DNA of 9,645 bases from Acidobacteriota bacterium (GCA_963169175.1 CAUJFK010000059.1:1-9645); one strand, 5' to 3'; positions 1 to 7,232 are shown, counted from the first letter of the stretch. The notes: generated from the letters alone by a model not told the origin. A program made the numbers and translations.

Positions 1-2618
1 CCGAGCACGGCGGAGCCAGCGGCGGCGTTATCGCGGTTGTAACGAAGTCCGGTACGGACCAGTTCCACGGCGAATTCGGTGCCCAGATCGAAACGTCGGG
101 CCTGCAGCCGAACAATCGTTTCGTTACGCAGAACTACGCACCGAACGATGACGCTTCCTATCAGAGATGGTATGCGTTCCAATCGCCAAAAGATGATTAC
201 ACCCAGTTCGACCCGACCGCCTCGCTCGGCGGCCCGATCGTAAAGGAACATCTTTGGTTCTACGGCATTTACTCGCCCCAGGTATTCACCGGGTCGCGTA
301 CAACCAACTTCTTCCTTCCGTTCAGCCCTGCAACTGGACCGGTACTAATACCGAATACCGCTTACGGGCCTGACACATTTCATGTCAAAACAAAGTACGA
401 GTATGCTCAGGGCAGGCTCGATTATACCGTCTTCAACAATCTGAACGGTTTCACGTCGTATCTGTGGAATCCGCTTTCGGTTGAAGGCATTTATCCGCAC
501 GGGGCCCTGTCTGTTGGCGGTGCGCCTATCTCGCAGGTTGGATACACAGAAAAGGGTTCTGACCTTGCAAGGCTAAAAGGCGGACGTGAAAATTCGAACG
601 TCTTTACGACACAGCTCACGTGGACCCCGTTGTCGACGCTAGCCGTCACGGGTCGTTACGGACATGGCTTTGTCAATTCTAAGACAAGCTCATATGCCGC
701 TTATTACGCTTTGAACCGCACGTGCCAGGGAAATTCCGGCGCTGCTTATACAAGCGGTATCGCGGGTTGTGCGCGCGGCTTCTGGGACTCACCGACCGGT
801 AACGGCGGTTCGGAGTATGAGGTCTCGAAACGGCACACTGCAAACTTCGATGCGGTTTACACATTTAGCGCCCTTGGACGACATACGCTAAAGGGCGGCT
901 ACGAGTTTGCAAAGCTCTATTCGGCGATCCGTGGATCAACCTCGTCGGTTGGCCCGGCTGGCCGTGTTGCCCTCTACTATAACCGCGACCCCGATGTTTA
1001 CGGCATCCGTGTTAACTGTACATACGGTGTTGACTGTATCGGATATGGAACATTTATCCGCTATGGTGAAACGGGTGCGGCAAGCAACAAGGCACAGGGC
1101 CTATACATCCAGGACAAGTGGCAGATCGGCCGCCTGACGTTGAACCTTGGTGTTCGTTCGGAAAGCGAGAACCTTCCTGCATACAACCTGGGCAGCGGCA
1201 TCGCGGTCCCGATCGATATGCCGTGGGCACGTAAGACGGTCCCGAGGCTTGGCGCTTCGTACGATCTTTTCGGCGACGGAAAGACCCGCATCTTCGGCAG
1301 CTACGGCGTATTCAGCGACCGTATGAAATTTGAACTTCCGATCGGCTCGTTCGGTGGAGCGATCTATTATGTAGATTACTTCCCGATCCTTGCGAGCAAT
1401 CCGCAGTTCTCGTACTACACCCCGAGCGTTATCCTCGGTAACTGGCCGACAAGCGTCATCGGCGGCGGCGATCCGTCAACCGCGGGCGGCCTTAGCCAGC
1501 TTCAGATCGATTACCGCGTTCCGTCGAATTTGACCCCGGAAGACTACGAGAACCTCGTCGGCTTCCCGATCGTTGGTATCGATCCCAAACTGAAGCCGTT
1601 CAAGCAGGATGAATTCACGGTAGGCTTTGAATCGCAGCTTTCGAAGCTGTTTGTTCTCAGTGCCCGTTTCACCCGCAAGAACCTTCTCAGCACGCTGGAA
1701 GATATCGGCTCGATCGATAACGGGTTCAGCGAATACTACACGATCGGAAATCCGGGCGAAGGTGTTGCACAGTCTCAGCGTGAAGCAATGGGCCTCACCA
1801 AAAGTGCCAAGGCAAAGCGTTTGTACAGAGCGTTTGAGATCGGTTTGACGCGTCGTTTCGCGAACAACTACTTCTTCAATGTTAACTACACGTTCAGCCG
1901 GCTTGAGGGCAACACCTCAGGCCTTGCCAACTCTGACTATTGGGATGGCGGCGCGGCGGATGGTTCGAGCGCAACTCGTGCGTCGCCAGGCGTCAACCGC
2001 TTCTTTGACTGGCCTCTTAGCGGATTCAACGCGTTGGGCGAACTCGAAGACGGTCCGCTTGCTACTGACCGTCCGCATGTGTTGAAGGCCTACGGCGGAT
2101 ACACATTTGACTGGTGGAAGAGCAGCTCGAACGCGACTGAGATCTCGTTCTTCACCCAGGCAATGAGCGGTACGCCGCAGACGACCGTTATCGATTTTGG
2201 TGTGCCGCTTGTGGCAACCAAGCGTGGTGACATGGGAAGAACGCCGACGTTCACTCAGACCGACCTCTCGCTTTCGCACTCTTATAAGTTCGGACGCGAT
2301 GGCCGGTTCAAAGTTGTCGGCGACCTTACCTTGCTAAATGCGTTCAATGAGAACAACATTACGGCACTCGATCCGCGGAAGTTCTTCCATAACTACATTG
2401 GTGAAACGGAATTCGTTCCTGAGTTCGCTGATGGCTCTGGTTATGGAGTTGCGGGATTCCAGTACACGACTCAGTTCATGAACGCCGTCCTTAATGGTGA
2501 GGCCGCTCCGTTCATCCAGGCGCTGGATACTCCTTTGAACAGGAATCAGGCGTTTGGCCAGCCGAGCGCCTTCCAGGGCAAGCGTAACATCCGCTTCGGC
2601 TTCCGGTTCATTTTCTAA
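1..2618 (+). CDS. TonB-dependent receptor, Oar-like, 3' part (N-terminus outside the window)
   Basis: The reading frame is open from base 3 to the TAA at 2616-2618, giving 871 visible residues with no start inside the window; a Met at 630 is internal. The first visible residues, GGASGGVIAVVTKSG followed by FHGE, match the end of the plug domain in Oar/CarboxypepD_reg-like TonB receptors. GGPIVKEHLWFYG and a long stretch of alternating aromatic and polar residues typical of a 22-strand outer-membrane barrel follow. The protein ends in RFGFRFIF, with the terminal Phe expected for BAM-dependent insertion. The signal peptide, carboxypeptidase-like domain and any TonB box lie upstream of the window, so coupling to TonB cannot be checked. 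Such receptors import large or scarce substrates such as oligosaccharides, peptides or metal chelates; nothing here identifies the ligand. The only four cysteines fall in two close pairs (codons at 723 and 768, 1017 and 1035). The family call is confident and the substrate unknown. Confidence 0.9.
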   Translation, partial: EHGGASGGVIAVVTKSGTDQFHGEFGAQIETSGLQPNNRFVTQNYAPNDDASYQRWYAFQSPKDDYTQFDPTASLGGPIVKEHLWFYGIYSPQVFTGSRTTNFFLPFSPATGPVLIPNTAYGPDTFHVKTKYEYAQGRLDYTVFNNLNGFTSYLWNPLSVEGIYPHGALSVGGAPISQVGYTEKGSDLARLKGGRENSNVFTTQLTWTPLSTLAVTGRYGHGFVNSKTSSYAAYYALNRTCQGNSGAAYTSGIAGCARGFWDSPTGNGGSEYEVSKRHTANFDAVYTFSALGRHTLKGGYEFAKLYSAIRGSTSSVGPAGRVALYYNRDPDVYGIRVNCTYGVDCIGYGTFIRYGETGAASNKAQGLYIQDKWQIGRLTLNLGVRSESENLPAYNLGSGIAVPIDMPWARKTVPRLGASYDLFGDGKTRIFGSYGVFSDRMKFELPIGSFGGAIYYVDYFPILASNPQFSYYTPSVILGNWPTSVIGGGDPSTAGGLSQLQIDYRVPSNLTPEDYENLVGFPIVGIDPKLKPFKQDEFTVGFESQLSKLFVLSARFTRKNLLSTLEDIGSIDNGFSEYYTIGNPGEGVAQSQREAMGLTKSAKAKRLYRAFEIGLTRRFANNYFFNVNYTFSRLEGNTSGLANSDYWDGGAADGSSATRASPGVNRFFDWPLSGFNALGELEDGPLATDRPHVLKAYGGYTFDWWKSSSNATEISFFTQAMSGTPQTTVIDFGVPLVATKRGDMGRTPTFTQTDLSLSHSYKFGRDGRFKVVGDLTLLNAFNENNITALDPRKFFHNYIGETEFVPEFADGSGYGVAGFQYTTQFMNAVLNGEAAPFIQALDTPLNRNQAFGQPSAFQGKRNIRFGFRFIF

Positions 2619-2642
2619 ACGGAAACGAAACGAAGCAACTGC

Positions 2643-2674
2643 GAGGCCGTCCGAAAGGGCGGCCTCATTTTTTT
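2643..2674 (+). terminator. Intrinsic terminator of the TonB receptor gene
   Basis: A 10-bp stem (GAGGCCGTCC at 2643-2652 with GGGCGGCCTC at 2657-2666, one G-U pair in RNA) closes a GAAA tetraloop. It is followed by A and seven T at 2668-2674. It starts 25 bases after the receptor stop codon. This is a textbook Rho-independent terminator and separates the receptor transcript from the next gene. Confidence 0.95.
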
Positions 2675-2700
2675 CTGTTGTTCCGGACTGGTCCTGGTTG

Positions 2701-2709
2701 TGTGATAAT
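2701..2709 (+). promoter_or_regulatory. Probable extended -10 promoter element of the HD hydrolase gene
   Basis: TGTGATAAT fits an extended -10 element (TG, one base, then GATAAT, five of six matches to TATAAT). It lies just after the receptor terminator. A -35 at the 17-bp spacing (TTCCGG at 2681-2686) is weak, as is usual for extended -10 promoters. Transcription would be expected to begin near 2716-2717, only a few bases before the ATG at 2720. No experimental support is available. Confidence 0.5.
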
Positions 2710-2719
2710 TTTAGTAGAA

Positions 2720-4030
2720 ATGTCTGAGCGAATATACCGCGATGCGGTGCATAACATTATTCGGCTGCGGCTTGATTCGGCTGAGGGCGAGTTGATCGCG
2801 GGGCTGATCGATACCGCTGAGTTTCAGCGGCTGCGGCGGATACGGCAGCTTGGGCTGGCGCATTTTGCTTATCAGGCGGCGGAGCATTCGCGGTTTGCGC
2901 ACAGTTTGGGTGCGTTCCATTTGGCGACGCGAACGCTGGCAAAACTGCGGCTCAGTTACGATATCTCCGAGGCGGACCAAACAGCGGTGCGTGTCGCGGC
3001 GTTGCTTCATGACACCGGGCATGGGCCGTTCTCACATGTTATCGAACCCGTGCTGGGCTTTCATCATGAAGCGTTCACTGTCGCAGCGATGTTGAGCGAT
3101 GCGACTGAGGTTGGGCGTCTGCTCCGCGCATATTCACCCGATCTGCCTGAAAGAGCAGCGTCGATAATTAGCGGAACATTCCGCCCGATGGCGCTTGCCC
3201 AACTGGTTTCTTCACAGCTTGATGTTGACCGGATGGATTATCTTCTTCGCGACAGCCTGATGACCGGTGTAAAGTACGGCATCTATGATCTTGAATGGAT
3301 AATCAAATCGCTCGAGATAAACCAGACGGACGATCAGCTTTACGTTTCGGCCCGCGGCCTGTACGCTGTCGAAGATTATCTGCAGGCGCGATATTACATG
3401 TTCCGCCAGGTCTATTTTCACCGCACGCTCAGAGCGGCCGAGGCAGTTCTCCACTCGATCGTGCGGCGTGCCTTGACGCTGTTTCAGAGCGGCGGAAATG
3501 TGTGGCATCAGCCCGGCGGGGCGTTTGAAAAAATACTCCGCGGCGAGAAACTTTTGCTTGCCGAACACCTTTCGCTTGACGATACTGACGTGCTTTATCA
3601 CATCAAGCAATGGGCGTTTGCCAATGATGCGGTCCTCGCCGACCTCTCGCGCCGGTTTCTGGACCGCAGGCTTTTCAAAGCTTTCGATCTCGATATGCCG
3701 GAGGACGAAACCGAAGAATTCCTAACCAATGCCCGATCGGCGATCGACGATGCTGGTTTTGATCCCGACTATTATTTTATCGAGGACAAGGGCGGCGACG
3801 TTCCGCATTATTTCTATACAAGGGACGTGACCAGGCCTAAAGATCAAATATATGTCGAGGTCGGATTCTCGCGTCCCGAAATTCGCGAGATTTCAGAAGT
3901 AAGCTCTGCCGTCCGCGGCCTGCAGCAAGGATATCGCATGCACCGGCTCTGCTTCCCCGGCGAGGCAGCCGACAAGATAACCGAACTCTATCGCCGGGCA
4001 CCAAGGCCGACAGACGCAATGCCTGACTGA
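2720..4030 (+). CDS. HD-superfamily phosphohydrolase (COG1078 / SAMHD1-like)
   Basis: The protein has 436 residues from the ATG at 2720. A TTG at 2678 in the same frame would add 14 residues but lies against the upstream terminator and ahead of the likely promoter, so I reject it. The N-terminus (YRDAVHNIIRL) matches the opening of the COG1078 family. The metal-binding HD set is complete: H61 in HSRFAHSLG, H97-D98 in ALLHDTGHGPFSH and D168 in LDVDRMDYLLRD. That arrangement is the one used by SAMHD1 and bacterial dNTP triphosphohydrolases. A helical C-terminal region follows, with PHYFYTRD near residues 362-369. The family hydrolyses phosphoester or triphosphate bonds of nucleotides in the cytoplasm; dNTP hydrolysis is plausible but many members have no known substrate. 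No Shine-Dalgarno sequence precedes the ATG. The gene lies alone between a terminator and the plsC promoter, so context does not narrow its role. Family call confident, substrate inferred. Confidence 0.9.
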   Translation: MSERIYRDAVHNIIRLRLDSAEGELIAGLIDTAEFQRLRRIRQLGLAHFAYQAAEHSRFAHSLGAFHLATRTLAKLRLSYDISEADQTAVRVAALLHDTGHGPFSHVIEPVLGFHHEAFTVAAMLSDATEVGRLLRAYSPDLPERAASIISGTFRPMALAQLVSSQLDVDRMDYLLRDSLMTGVKYGIYDLEWIIKSLEINQTDDQLYVSARGLYAVEDYLQARYYMFRQVYFHRTLRAAEAVLHSIVRRALTLFQSGGNVWHQPGGAFEKILRGEKLLLAEHLSLDDTDVLYHIKQWAFANDAVLADLSRRFLDRRLFKAFDLDMPEDETEEFLTNARSAIDDAGFDPDYYFIEDKGGDVPHYFYTRDVTRPKDQIYVEVGFSRPEIREISEVSSAVRGLQQGYRMHRLCFPGEAADKITELYRRAPRPTDAMPD

Positions 4031-4057
4031 ACGCCGGCCGCCTTTCGCGTCCGGCGT
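4031..4057 (+). other. Stop-proximal hairpin, possible weak terminator
   Basis: Immediately after the HD gene's TGA, ACGCCGG (4031-4037) pairs perfectly with CCGGCGT (4051-4057) around a 13-base loop. No T run follows (AGCCTGTCC), so it is not a standard intrinsic terminator. It could protect the 3' end of the mRNA or act with Rho, or it could be chance in GC-rich DNA. Confidence 0.3.
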
Positions 4058-4074
4058 AGCCTGTCCACATAGAA

Positions 4075-4104
4075 TTGTCATGCCGCCGCCACTCGCGATA
4101 CAAT
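4075..4104 (+). promoter_or_regulatory. Sigma-70-type promoter of the acyltransferase gene
   Basis: TTGTCA at 4075-4080 (five of six matches to TTGACA) and TACAAT at 4099-4104 (five of six to TATAAT) are separated by 18 bp. The predicted start of transcription is near 4111, giving an mRNA leader of about 54 bases before the ATG at 4165. The pair lies in the gap after the HD gene, where a promoter would be expected. Confidence 0.65.
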
Positions 4105-4164
4105 TTCAATACGATCAAACATGCCGGCCTTAAACGCGCGCATAACTTTGATCATTTTGTTTTT

Positions 4165-4911
4165 ATGGGCGCCATTCGGGCAACGATACGGTTTCCGGCT
4201 TTTATTCTCGCGTCGTTAGCCGTCTATTCGCTGTGGTGGCTAGGTTCGTGGATAGTCCCGAACAAACAGCTCTGGCGGCAGATCGCATTTCACTGGTGGT
4301 CGCGGAGCTTTGCCGTGATCGCGGGAATGGAAGTTGAGGTCATCGGAAGACCGCCGGCCCCGCCGTTCTTTCTTGTTTGCAACCATTTGAGCTATGTTGA
4401 TGTCCCCGCACTTCGTCTTGCAGCAAACGGAATTTTTGTCGCAAAAAGTGAGTTAAAGAACTGGTTTCTTGCGGGCACAATGATCGAGACAATGGGGAAC
4501 ATTTTTATCGATCGCTCAAACCGCCGCGATATTCCGCGTGCTGGTGCCGAAGTTATCGAAAAGCTGAGTCAAGGTGAAGGCGTTATCCTTTTTCCCGAAG
4601 GCACAAGTACAAAAGGCGAGGTCATTCTGCCATTTAACTCGTCATTCCTGGAATTCGCCGCGTCAACTGACTTGCCCGTTTCGTATGCCTCGCTTCGTTA
4701 CGCAACGCCCGAAGGCGGTCCTACACCGAGCGAGCGGGTTTGCTGGTGGGAAGATATAACCTTCATGGCCCATCTGTTTCGCTTGCTTTCGCTGCGGTCG
4801 TTCCGTGCGATCGTCACGTTTGGCGAAGAACCGGTAGCGGACCCTGATCGGAAAAAACTTGCGGCAATACTGCACGACCGGATCGAAGAGGTATTCATTC
4901 CGATGCTTTAA
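4165..4911 (+). CDS. plsC: 1-acyl-sn-glycerol-3-phosphate acyltransferase (PlsC family)
   Basis: This 248-residue protein is close to the usual PlsC length of about 240. It transfers an acyl chain to position 2 of lysophosphatidic acid, making phosphatidic acid for phospholipid synthesis at the inner face of the cytoplasmic membrane. A hydrophobic segment at residues 8-31 is the likely membrane anchor. The acyltransferase blocks appear in order: catalytic HX4D in NHLSYVDVP (H74, D79), GNIFIDRSNRRD (111-122), FPEGTSTKG (143-151) and LPVSYASLRY (170-179). I chose the ATG at 4165 because the longer frame reaches back to a TTG at 4075 that forms the -35 box, and the extra 30 residues do not look like PlsC. 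No clear Shine-Dalgarno sequence precedes the start. Acceptors other than lysophosphatidate, for example lyso-ornithine lipid, are possible because the family is broad, so the gene symbol is a family label. Confidence 0.88.
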   Translation: MGAIRATIRFPAFILASLAVYSLWWLGSWIVPNKQLWRQIAFHWWSRSFAVIAGMEVEVIGRPPAPPFFLVCNHLSYVDVPALRLAANGIFVAKSELKNWFLAGTMIETMGNIFIDRSNRRDIPRAGAEVIEKLSQGEGVILFPEGTSTKGEVILPFNSSFLEFAASTDLPVSYASLRYATPEGGPTPSERVCWWEDITFMAHLFRLLSLRSFRAIVTFGEEPVADPDRKKLAAILHDRIEEVFIPML

Positions 4912-4948
4912 CGGCCTTTCACCAAAAACCATTTTCCGAACCGACGCG

Positions 4949-4954
4949 TATAAA
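4949..4954 (+). promoter_or_regulatory. Possible -10 element before the M13 peptidase gene
   Basis: TATAAA lies 27 bases before the peptidase ATG, in the 70-bp gap after plsC. I find no convincing -35 at 16-18 bp spacing. The peptidase may instead be co-transcribed with plsC, as there is no terminator between them. Confidence 0.25.
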
Positions 4955-4971
4955 CAGAACACGTACGTGAC

Positions 4972-4976
4972 AGGAG
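4972..4976 (+). promoter_or_regulatory. Ribosome binding site fixing the M13 peptidase start
   Basis: AGGAG lies five bases before the ATG at 4982 and is the only strong Shine-Dalgarno sequence I see among the visible gene starts. It decides the start: the same frame is open back to 4859, inside plsC, but only the 4982 start is followed directly by a signal peptide. Confidence 0.85.
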
Positions 4977-4981
4977 CAAAT

Positions 4982-7006
4982 ATGACCCAATCGATCTTAC
5001 GAACGGCCGCCGCCGTCAGCATCATCTTGTCCGCCGCGCTTCTCGCCGCCGCACAGGGCAAAGCTTTTGACACATCGCGAATGGACACGACGGTCGATGA
5101 CTGCACCGACTTCTTTGATTACGCCAACGGCTCATGGCTGAAGTCCACCGAGATACCGGCATCCGAATCACGTTGGGGCACCTTCAATATCCTTGCCGAC
5201 AACAACAATGCAACGCTTCGACATATCCTGGACAAGGCCACGAAGACAAAGGCGGCGAAAGGCAGCGATTCGCAGCTGATCGGCGATTTCTATTCGTCAT
5301 GCATGGACGAAGCCGCTATAAACAAGGCCGGAGCAAAACCGCTCAATCCTTACTTTAAGGCGATCGGCAAGATCGCTTCGGTCGCCGATCTTGAAAAGGA
5401 AATAGCACTGCTGCACAACAGCGGTATCCCGGCGATCTTCGGCTTCTTTGGCGGTACCGACCTGAAGAATTCCGAAATGGTCATCATCAACGCCGGCCAG
5501 GGCGGGCTTTCGCTTCCCAATCGGGACTATTACCTGAATACAGACGCAAAGTCGGTCGAAACGCGGCAAAAATTTGTCGAGTATATGACGAATATGTTCA
5601 AGCTGCTTGGCGACAGTGCCGACAAGGCCGCCGCAAATGCCAAAACAGTAATGGACATTCAAACGCGGCTAGCCAAGGCGTCGCTAAGCCAGGTCGAATT
5701 GCGCGATCCCGACAACCGGTACAACAAGATCTCGTTTGCCGATGCGCAAGAGATCACGCCGAACTTTTCCTGGAAGGAATATCTCGCCGTTCGAGCGATC
5801 GCACCGCCGGCCGATCTGAATCTCGGCCAACCAAAATTTTTTACCGAAGTAAACGCAATGCTGCCGCAGGTACCGATCGAAGATTGGAAAACTTATCTGC
5901 GTTGGATGACCGTGAACGCCGCCGCATCATCGCTTGCAAGGCCCTTTGCGGATGAAAATTTCAAATTCTTCCGCACCTATCTTGCCGGCCAAAAGGAACG
6001 TCAGCCGCGTTGGAAAGAATGCGTGCAGGCGACCGACCAGAACCTTGGCGAAGCGCTCGGGATGGAATATGTGAAAACGAATTTTACCCCAAAAGCCAAG
6101 GCGCGGATGGACGAACTGATCACAAACCTTTTCGTCACATTAAAAGACCGCATCAACGGCCTGGAATGGATGAGCGATGCGACCAAGACACAGGCACAGA
6201 CGAAACTTTCCACCTTCAAACGAAAGATCGGCTATCCGGAAAAACTTCGCGGATACAAAGGATTGGAGGTCAGTTCTGATTCGTACGCCGGCAATATTCT
6301 TCGCTCGCGGGCGTTTCAAGTAAAGCGAAACCTGCTCGACATCGGCAAGCCGGTCGATCGTTCACGTTGGGGCTTTACGCCGCCGACAGTGAACGCATCG
6401 TACAATCCGACGAACAACGACATTACCTTCCCAGCCGGCATTTTGCAGCCGCCGTTCTTCAATTTTGAGGCCGACGACGCGATAAATTACGGAGCGATCG
6501 GCGGTGTGATAGGGCACGAGATAACACACGGTTTCGACGATCAGGGCAGCCGATATGACGCCGAGGGCAATTTGAAAATGTGGTGGACAGCCGATGACAG
6601 AAAGAAGTTTGACGAACGCGCGGCGTGTGTAATTAACCAGTTCAACGGCTACGAAGTTCAACCCGGCCTGTTCATTAACGGCAAACTGACGCTTGGCGAG
6701 AACATCGGTGATTTTGCCGGATTGACCGTCTCTTACGACGCTTTTCAGCGTTCACTGGCGGGCAAACCGCGGCCGGCGAATATTGATGGATTCACGCCCG
6801 AACAACGCTTTTTCCTCGGCTGGGCGCAAGTCTGGGCTGGCAAATACACGCCCGAGGCCGAACGCCTCCAGGTAGCGACCAACCCGCACGCCCTGCCAAA
6901 ATGGCGGGTAAACGGCCCGCTATCGAACATGCCGCAATTCGCAAAAGCATTCGGCTGCAAGAGCGGCCAGAAAATGGTCCGCGAAAATGCCTGCGCGATC
7001 TGGTAG
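4982..7006 (+). CDS. M13 family zinc metallopeptidase (neprilysin/PepO-like), exported
   Basis: The protein has 674 residues, the normal size for M13 endopeptidases, which cut short peptides outside the cytoplasm. Residues 1-24 form a Sec signal peptide: a short charged N-terminus, a hydrophobic core, and AAAQG near the likely cleavage site. There is no lipobox cysteine, so a soluble periplasmic or secreted enzyme is expected. The N-terminal M13 domain opens with DDCTDFFDYANGSWL. The catalytic domain carries the substrate-binding NASYNPTNNDITFPAGILQ (from N471), the zinc motif HEITH (H512, E513, H516) and the third ligand E573 in ENIGDFAG, with D577 in the conserved position. It ends with WRVNGPLSN and a terminal CAIW resembling neprilysin's CRVW. 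Six cysteines in the mature part are compatible with disulfides. All catalytic residues are present, so the enzyme should be active. It follows plsC by 70 bp and faces rpoC convergently. Natural substrates cannot be told from sequence. Confidence 0.95.
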   Translation: MTQSILRTAAAVSIILSAALLAAAQGKAFDTSRMDTTVDDCTDFFDYANGSWLKSTEIPASESRWGTFNILADNNNATLRHILDKATKTKAAKGSDSQLIGDFYSSCMDEAAINKAGAKPLNPYFKAIGKIASVADLEKEIALLHNSGIPAIFGFFGGTDLKNSEMVIINAGQGGLSLPNRDYYLNTDAKSVETRQKFVEYMTNMFKLLGDSADKAAANAKTVMDIQTRLAKASLSQVELRDPDNRYNKISFADAQEITPNFSWKEYLAVRAIAPPADLNLGQPKFFTEVNAMLPQVPIEDWKTYLRWMTVNAAASSLARPFADENFKFFRTYLAGQKERQPRWKECVQATDQNLGEALGMEYVKTNFTPKAKARMDELITNLFVTLKDRINGLEWMSDATKTQAQTKLSTFKRKIGYPEKLRGYKGLEVSSDSYAGNILRSRAFQVKRNLLDIGKPVDRSRWGFTPPTVNASYNPTNNDITFPAGILQPPFFNFEADDAINYGAIGGVIGHEITHGFDDQGSRYDAEGNLKMWWTADDRKKFDERAACVINQFNGYEVQPGLFINGKLTLGENIGDFAGLTVSYDAFQRSLAGKPRPANIDGFTPEQRFFLGWAQVWAGKYTPEAERLQVATNPHALPKWRVNGPLSNMPQFAKAFGCKSGQKMVRENACAIW

Positions 7007-7041
7007 CGAAGAGTACGCATCGCCAAACGACAAGCCACAAC

Positions 7042-7072
7042 AAAAAAGGACAGGAATTTACGCCTGTCCTTT
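7042..7072 (-). terminator. Intrinsic terminator between the convergent M13 peptidase and rpoC genes
   Basis: AAAGGACAGG (7045-7054) pairs perfectly over 10 bp with CCTGTCCTTT (7063-7072) around an 8-base loop. Read on the minus strand the stem is followed by six T (7047-7042), a good terminator for the rpoC transcript about 200 bases after its stop. Read on the plus strand it is followed by only three T and then CCC, so it would be a weaker stop for the peptidase gene, whose stop codon is 38 bases upstream. A two-way role is plausible. Confidence 0.8.
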
Positions 7073-7100
7073 CCCATTGTATGTGCTGGCAAAAGCGAGG

Positions 7101-7140
7101 GAATCTGAAAAGTCTAAAAGACTAAGGCAACAAGGCAATC
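7101..7140. repeat. Degenerate 8-bp tandem repeat block
   Basis: The DNA reads as consecutive octamers GAATCTGA, AAAGTCTA, AAAGACTA, AGGCAACA and AGGCAATC. The last two differ at two positions, and the second and third at two. The same stretch contains a small hairpin, AGTCT (7111-7115) with AGACT (7119-7123). No coding frame is supported. The block runs straight into the inverted repeat that begins at 7132. Confidence 0.55.
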
Positions 7141-7232
7141 TTGAAACGCGGATCAAGCGGAATTGAGCGAATTTCTACGGATCTATCCGTCTTTTTCCGC
7201 TCGATCCGCCTGATCCGCGTTCAAATTGCCTT
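7132..7232. repeat. Long imperfect inverted repeat (REP/MITE-like) built of 9-bp units
   Basis: The left arm (7132-7169, 38 bases) and right arm (7198-7232, 35 bases) are inverted copies: aligned, they differ by three single-base gaps and two substitutions, one of which gives a G-U pair in RNA. The spacer holds a smaller hairpin, ACGGA (7177-7181) with TCCGT (7186-7190), followed by five T. Each arm has an internal 9-bp period: CCGCTCGAT, CCGCCTGAT and CCGCGTTCA run head to tail at 7197-7223, with GCGGATCAA and GCGGAATTG as inverse units on the left. It lies 38 bases past the rpoC stop and inside that gene's expected 3' untranslated region. I see no transposase or target-site duplication, so its origin is open. 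Confidence 0.8.

Noticed and set aside
1917..2279. 120-codon minus-strand open frame inside the TonB receptor gene
   Set aside because: Arg-rich low-information translation, opposite a clear barrel-coding frame with no promoter or ribosome binding site; a shadow frame.
3212..3610. 132-codon minus-strand open frame inside the HD hydrolase gene
   Set aside because: Overlaps the conserved HD protein throughout and shows no domain or start signal; a shadow frame.
4663..5106. 147-codon minus-strand open frame across the plsC-peptidase junction
   Set aside because: Covers the 3' end of plsC, the Shine-Dalgarno sequence and the signal peptide of the M13 gene; no recognisable features on the minus strand.
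2678..7006. HD hydrolase, acyltransferase and metallopeptidase as one functional defence or signalling system
   Set aside because: The genes are separated by 70-135 bp, at least two have their own promoter-like signals, and each belongs to a common family with a general housekeeping role. Adjacency alone does not support a joint function.
7101..7232. CRISPR array
   Set aside because: Repeat units are only 8-9 bp, degenerate and contiguous, with no unique spacers of 25-40 bp and no cas genes nearby.
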